NCBI GenBank assembly: GCA_031374735.1
Contig: JANMGQ010000235.1
Span: forward strand, 70,239 to 134,238
DNA: 64,000 nucleotides
Source of the DNA: JABFRJ01 sp031374735
Lineage (GTDB): Bacteria; Pseudomonadota; Alphaproteobacteria; Rhizobiales; Hyphomicrobiaceae
Direction of reading: 5' to 3'
Every line of letters begins with the position of its first letter. Within the stretch, counting starts at the first letter, position 1. Positions 62,285 through 64,000 of this stretch are shown here, piece after piece. The notes beneath the pieces were generated by a model, which saw nothing but the letters and a program-made list of their open reading frames with translations, did no database searches and had not been told where the DNA came from. A program made the position numbers and the translations under genes.

Positions 62285-63409
62285 ATGATAGACCGCCGAT
62301 CCCTGATGAACCGCAGTGCTGGATTGGCCGCACTTGTTGCTGGAGAACAATCTGCGATGACGCTGGCAGCGGCAGCGAGCAAAACGTCAGCCAAGGCCGC
62401 CGGCTTCCGAGCGCCACTTGAAAGCGATCCACACGAGCTGACGTTTATGCAATGGCCGGCGCGCTCCGCCATCTACGGTGGGCAAAGGGAACTTGAGGCG
62501 GTCAGATCAAAAATCGCGCTGATTGCTCAGTCGATCGCAAAATTCGAGCCCGTCGTTGTGCTCGCCCGGGCCGATCAAACCGACACCGCAGCGAAGGTTC
62601 TTGGCTCTGGCATCGCTGTATGGCCAATCCCGACGGACGATTTATGGTGCCGTGACGCGGGGCCGACATTCGTGCTCTCTCGCGATGGTCGGATGGCGGT
62701 CTCGGATCTCGGTTTTAACGGCTGGGGCGGGAAACAGAGCCACGCGGATGACGGATTGATTGCAAGACGCGTCGCCAACCAACTCAAGCTACCACTGTTT
62801 GCCAATGGTATCGTCGGCGAGGCGGGAGGTGTTGAGGTCGACGGAGCCGGGACCGCGCTCGCGCACGAGAGTTCGTGGATCAACAAGAACCGCAACAAGC
62901 AGGGCAAGGCGGTTGTCGAGAGGTTGTTGCTGGATGCTTTGGGAGCGGAGAAAATGATCTGGGCCCCCGGCATTAAGGGCGCCGACATCACAGACTATCA
63001 CATCGATGCACTGGCGCGGTTCGTGAAGCCGGGCCAGGTGCTCATTCAGATTGGCAAGAGACCCGACCGTAGCGATCCATGGTCGGTCGCTGCCTTTGAA
63101 ACGTACCAGATCCTGAAGTCAGCCCGTGATGCCCAGGGGCGGGCCCTCGACATCGTGGTCATTCCAGAGTCCGTGCGCATCCGCTCCAAGTCGACAACGT
63201 TCGTGTCCAGTTATGTGAATTACTACGTGTGCAATGGTGCCGTCATCGGTGCGGAATTCGGCGACGATACCGCCGACGCAAATGCCGAAGCCACCCTTCG
63301 GAAACTTTATTCTGGACGGCAAATCGTCAGTCTCAATGTTGATCCGATTGGTGAGGCTGGAGGCGGCATCCATTGTGCGACACAGCAGAAGCCGAAAGCG
63401 ATCATCTGA
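62285..63409 (+). CDS. Agmatine deiminase / peptidylarginine deiminase family, possibly Tat-exported
   Basis: 374 residues. Catalytic pieces: DDLWCRDAGPTFVL, GVEVDGAGTALAHESSW, DITDYHIDALARFV, and the nucleophile Cys364 in GGGIHCATQQ. The family converts agmatine to N-carbamoylputrescine and ammonia, or deiminates arginine. The N-terminus MIDRRSLMNRSAGLAALVAGE... with following AAAASKTSAKA resembles a twin-arginine signal, unusual for AguA, which is normally cytoplasmic. No other polyamine genes are adjacent. Confidence 0.85.
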   Translation: MIDRRSLMNRSAGLAALVAGEQSAMTLAAAASKTSAKAAGFRAPLESDPHELTFMQWPARSAIYGGQRELEAVRSKIALIAQSIAKFEPVVVLARADQTDTAAKVLGSGIAVWPIPTDDLWCRDAGPTFVLSRDGRMAVSDLGFNGWGGKQSHADDGLIARRVANQLKLPLFANGIVGEAGGVEVDGAGTALAHESSWINKNRNKQGKAVVERLLLDALGAEKMIWAPGIKGADITDYHIDALARFVKPGQVLIQIGKRPDRSDPWSVAAFETYQILKSARDAQGRALDIVVIPESVRIRSKSTTFVSSYVNYYVCNGAVIGAEFGDDTADANAEATLRKLYSGRQIVSLNVDPIGEAGGGIHCATQQKPKAII

Positions 63410-63728
63410 CAGCGGCATTAGATGCCTGACATCGGCCTCGCTGCATCGTCGCCGAACGTCAGCTGTACGATCGGTCAGTCGACATTTTCAGTGCATCAAT
63501 CGGCGTGCTTGGCGACTTCCCCTTATGGCCCGCTGTGATCGGAACGGTCGCCGTCAGCGGCGCTCGATCCTGTGGGCCGAGCTTCCGGTCACGGAACGAA
63601 CCATGGCCGACGGAAGGTGACCGCGCAACATCAAACATGGCCGCGCTGGCCGTCGACCGACCTTCATGACCCCTAGGAGCCCGTCCAGATAGCCTCGGCG
63701 CAAGCCAAATTTTGCCCAAAAGCGCCCC
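63410..63728. other. 319-bp gap between deiminase and transposase, nothing certain
   Basis: No gene is supported. Minus-strand frames (63459-63719, 63554-63739) are coding-like in places but match nothing recognisable. The end of the insertion sequence, with its inverted repeat, should lie here just beyond the transposase stop at 63729. Confidence 0.35.
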
Positions 63729-64000
63729 TCAGGACGCAAGTGTGCTGTGGAACAACTTCAGGAGGTTGTGAGCGGAGCAGACAATCGACCATTCTGCACG
63801 AACTTTTTCGACGCCGCGCAATAGAAACTGGCGAAAGCCGCGGGCTTGTTTGATCTGGTCGAACACCGGTTCCACCACTTGTTTGCGCAAGCGGTACGGC
63901 GAGTCGAAGCCGCCATCGTCGATCTTCTTGCGCATCGCCTGCGTCAGCGGGCCACCGATTTTCTGCGTTTTCGCCGTCGGATGCTGGGCACGGCCGGGGG
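63729..64000 (-). mobile_element. IS1182/IS5-like transposase, C-terminal part (cut by window edge)
   Basis: The minus-strand frame is open from the window edge to a stop at 63729, about 90 residues. It contains KIGGPLTQAMRKKIDDGGFD and the strongly characteristic YRLRKQVVEPVFDQIKQARG, which carries the catalytic glutamate of the DDE domain, then QFLLRGVEKVRAEW. This is the conserved C-terminus of IS1182-type transposases. The N-terminus lies beyond the window, so I cannot tell whether the element is intact. Confidence 0.85.

Noticed and set aside
1..64000. tRNA or rRNA genes
   Set aside because: No GTTC-A-A/G-T-C T-arm in a cloverleaf context and no rRNA-like block was found on either strand; this was by eye and tRNAscan-SE would be decisive.

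Overview
The window is GC-rich (roughly 60-65%) with compact, often overlapping genes. Its content (growth-pole-ring-like coiled-coil protein, XerC, NrdR-RibD, RimO, LpdA, TRAP transporters, CrtY/CrtB) fits an alphaproteobacterium of the order Hyphomicrobiales (Rhizobiales). No tRNA, rRNA or CRISPR array was seen. Genus cannot be fixed from sequence alone.

Layout. 0-2.2 kb: a truncated M48 membrane metalloprotease and an allantoate/N-carbamoyl amidohydrolase. 2.4-5.9 kb: a tightly overlapped three-gene cassette of a PaaK-like adenylate-forming enzyme, an E1/ThiF-like protein with no usable catalytic or zinc cysteines, and a nitroreductase-like flavoprotein. 5.9-7.0 kb: an ArsR-type regulator divergent from a small ABM-domain protein. 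7.0-12.4 kb: TRAP transporter genes dctP, dctQ and dctM, interrupted by an oligopeptide-type ABC substrate-binding protein and a small membrane protein. 13-15.7 kb: moaC, then crtY-crtB (carotenoid) without crtI. 15.9-30 kb: housekeeping and hypothetical genes (FMN hydroxyacid oxidase, xerC, TraB/GumN, lpdA, GDP-mannose/UDP-glucose dehydrogenase, three small exported or membrane proteins, rimO, a LppC/LivJ-like lipoprotein, an orphan KorB).

30.1-46.6 kb is the most unusual region: about 16.5 kb in which nearly every gene encodes an exported protein and most are hydrolases. On the minus strand, in transcription order, are a caspase with 17 WD40 repeats, a second large caspase, a Cys-rich secreted protein, two tandemly duplicated lipoproteins and a trypsin-like protease. 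Beside them are a metzincin-type Zn protease, a DUF900 alpha/beta hydrolase, and a caspase fused to a DUF900-like domain whose catalytic serine is replaced. I regard this as the best candidate for an undescribed system, probably a periplasmic or envelope proteolytic network.

46.9-64 kb: aldo/keto reductase, lipid kinase, nrdR-ribD-thioesterase operon, SPOR-domain protein, a decayed cytochrome P450, a transaldolase-family aldolase, a HTH regulator, a TIGR03084/DinB-like protein, a 1042-residue polar-growth-type coiled-coil membrane protein, a CDKN3-like phosphatase, a GNAT enzyme, a 37-residue basic protein, a hydroxyisobutyrate-dehydrogenase-like enzyme, an exported-looking agmatine deiminase, and the 3' part of an IS1182/IS5-like transposase at the right edge. 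Two copies of a strongly palindromic ~206-bp repeat lie at 51.2 and 56.1 kb.
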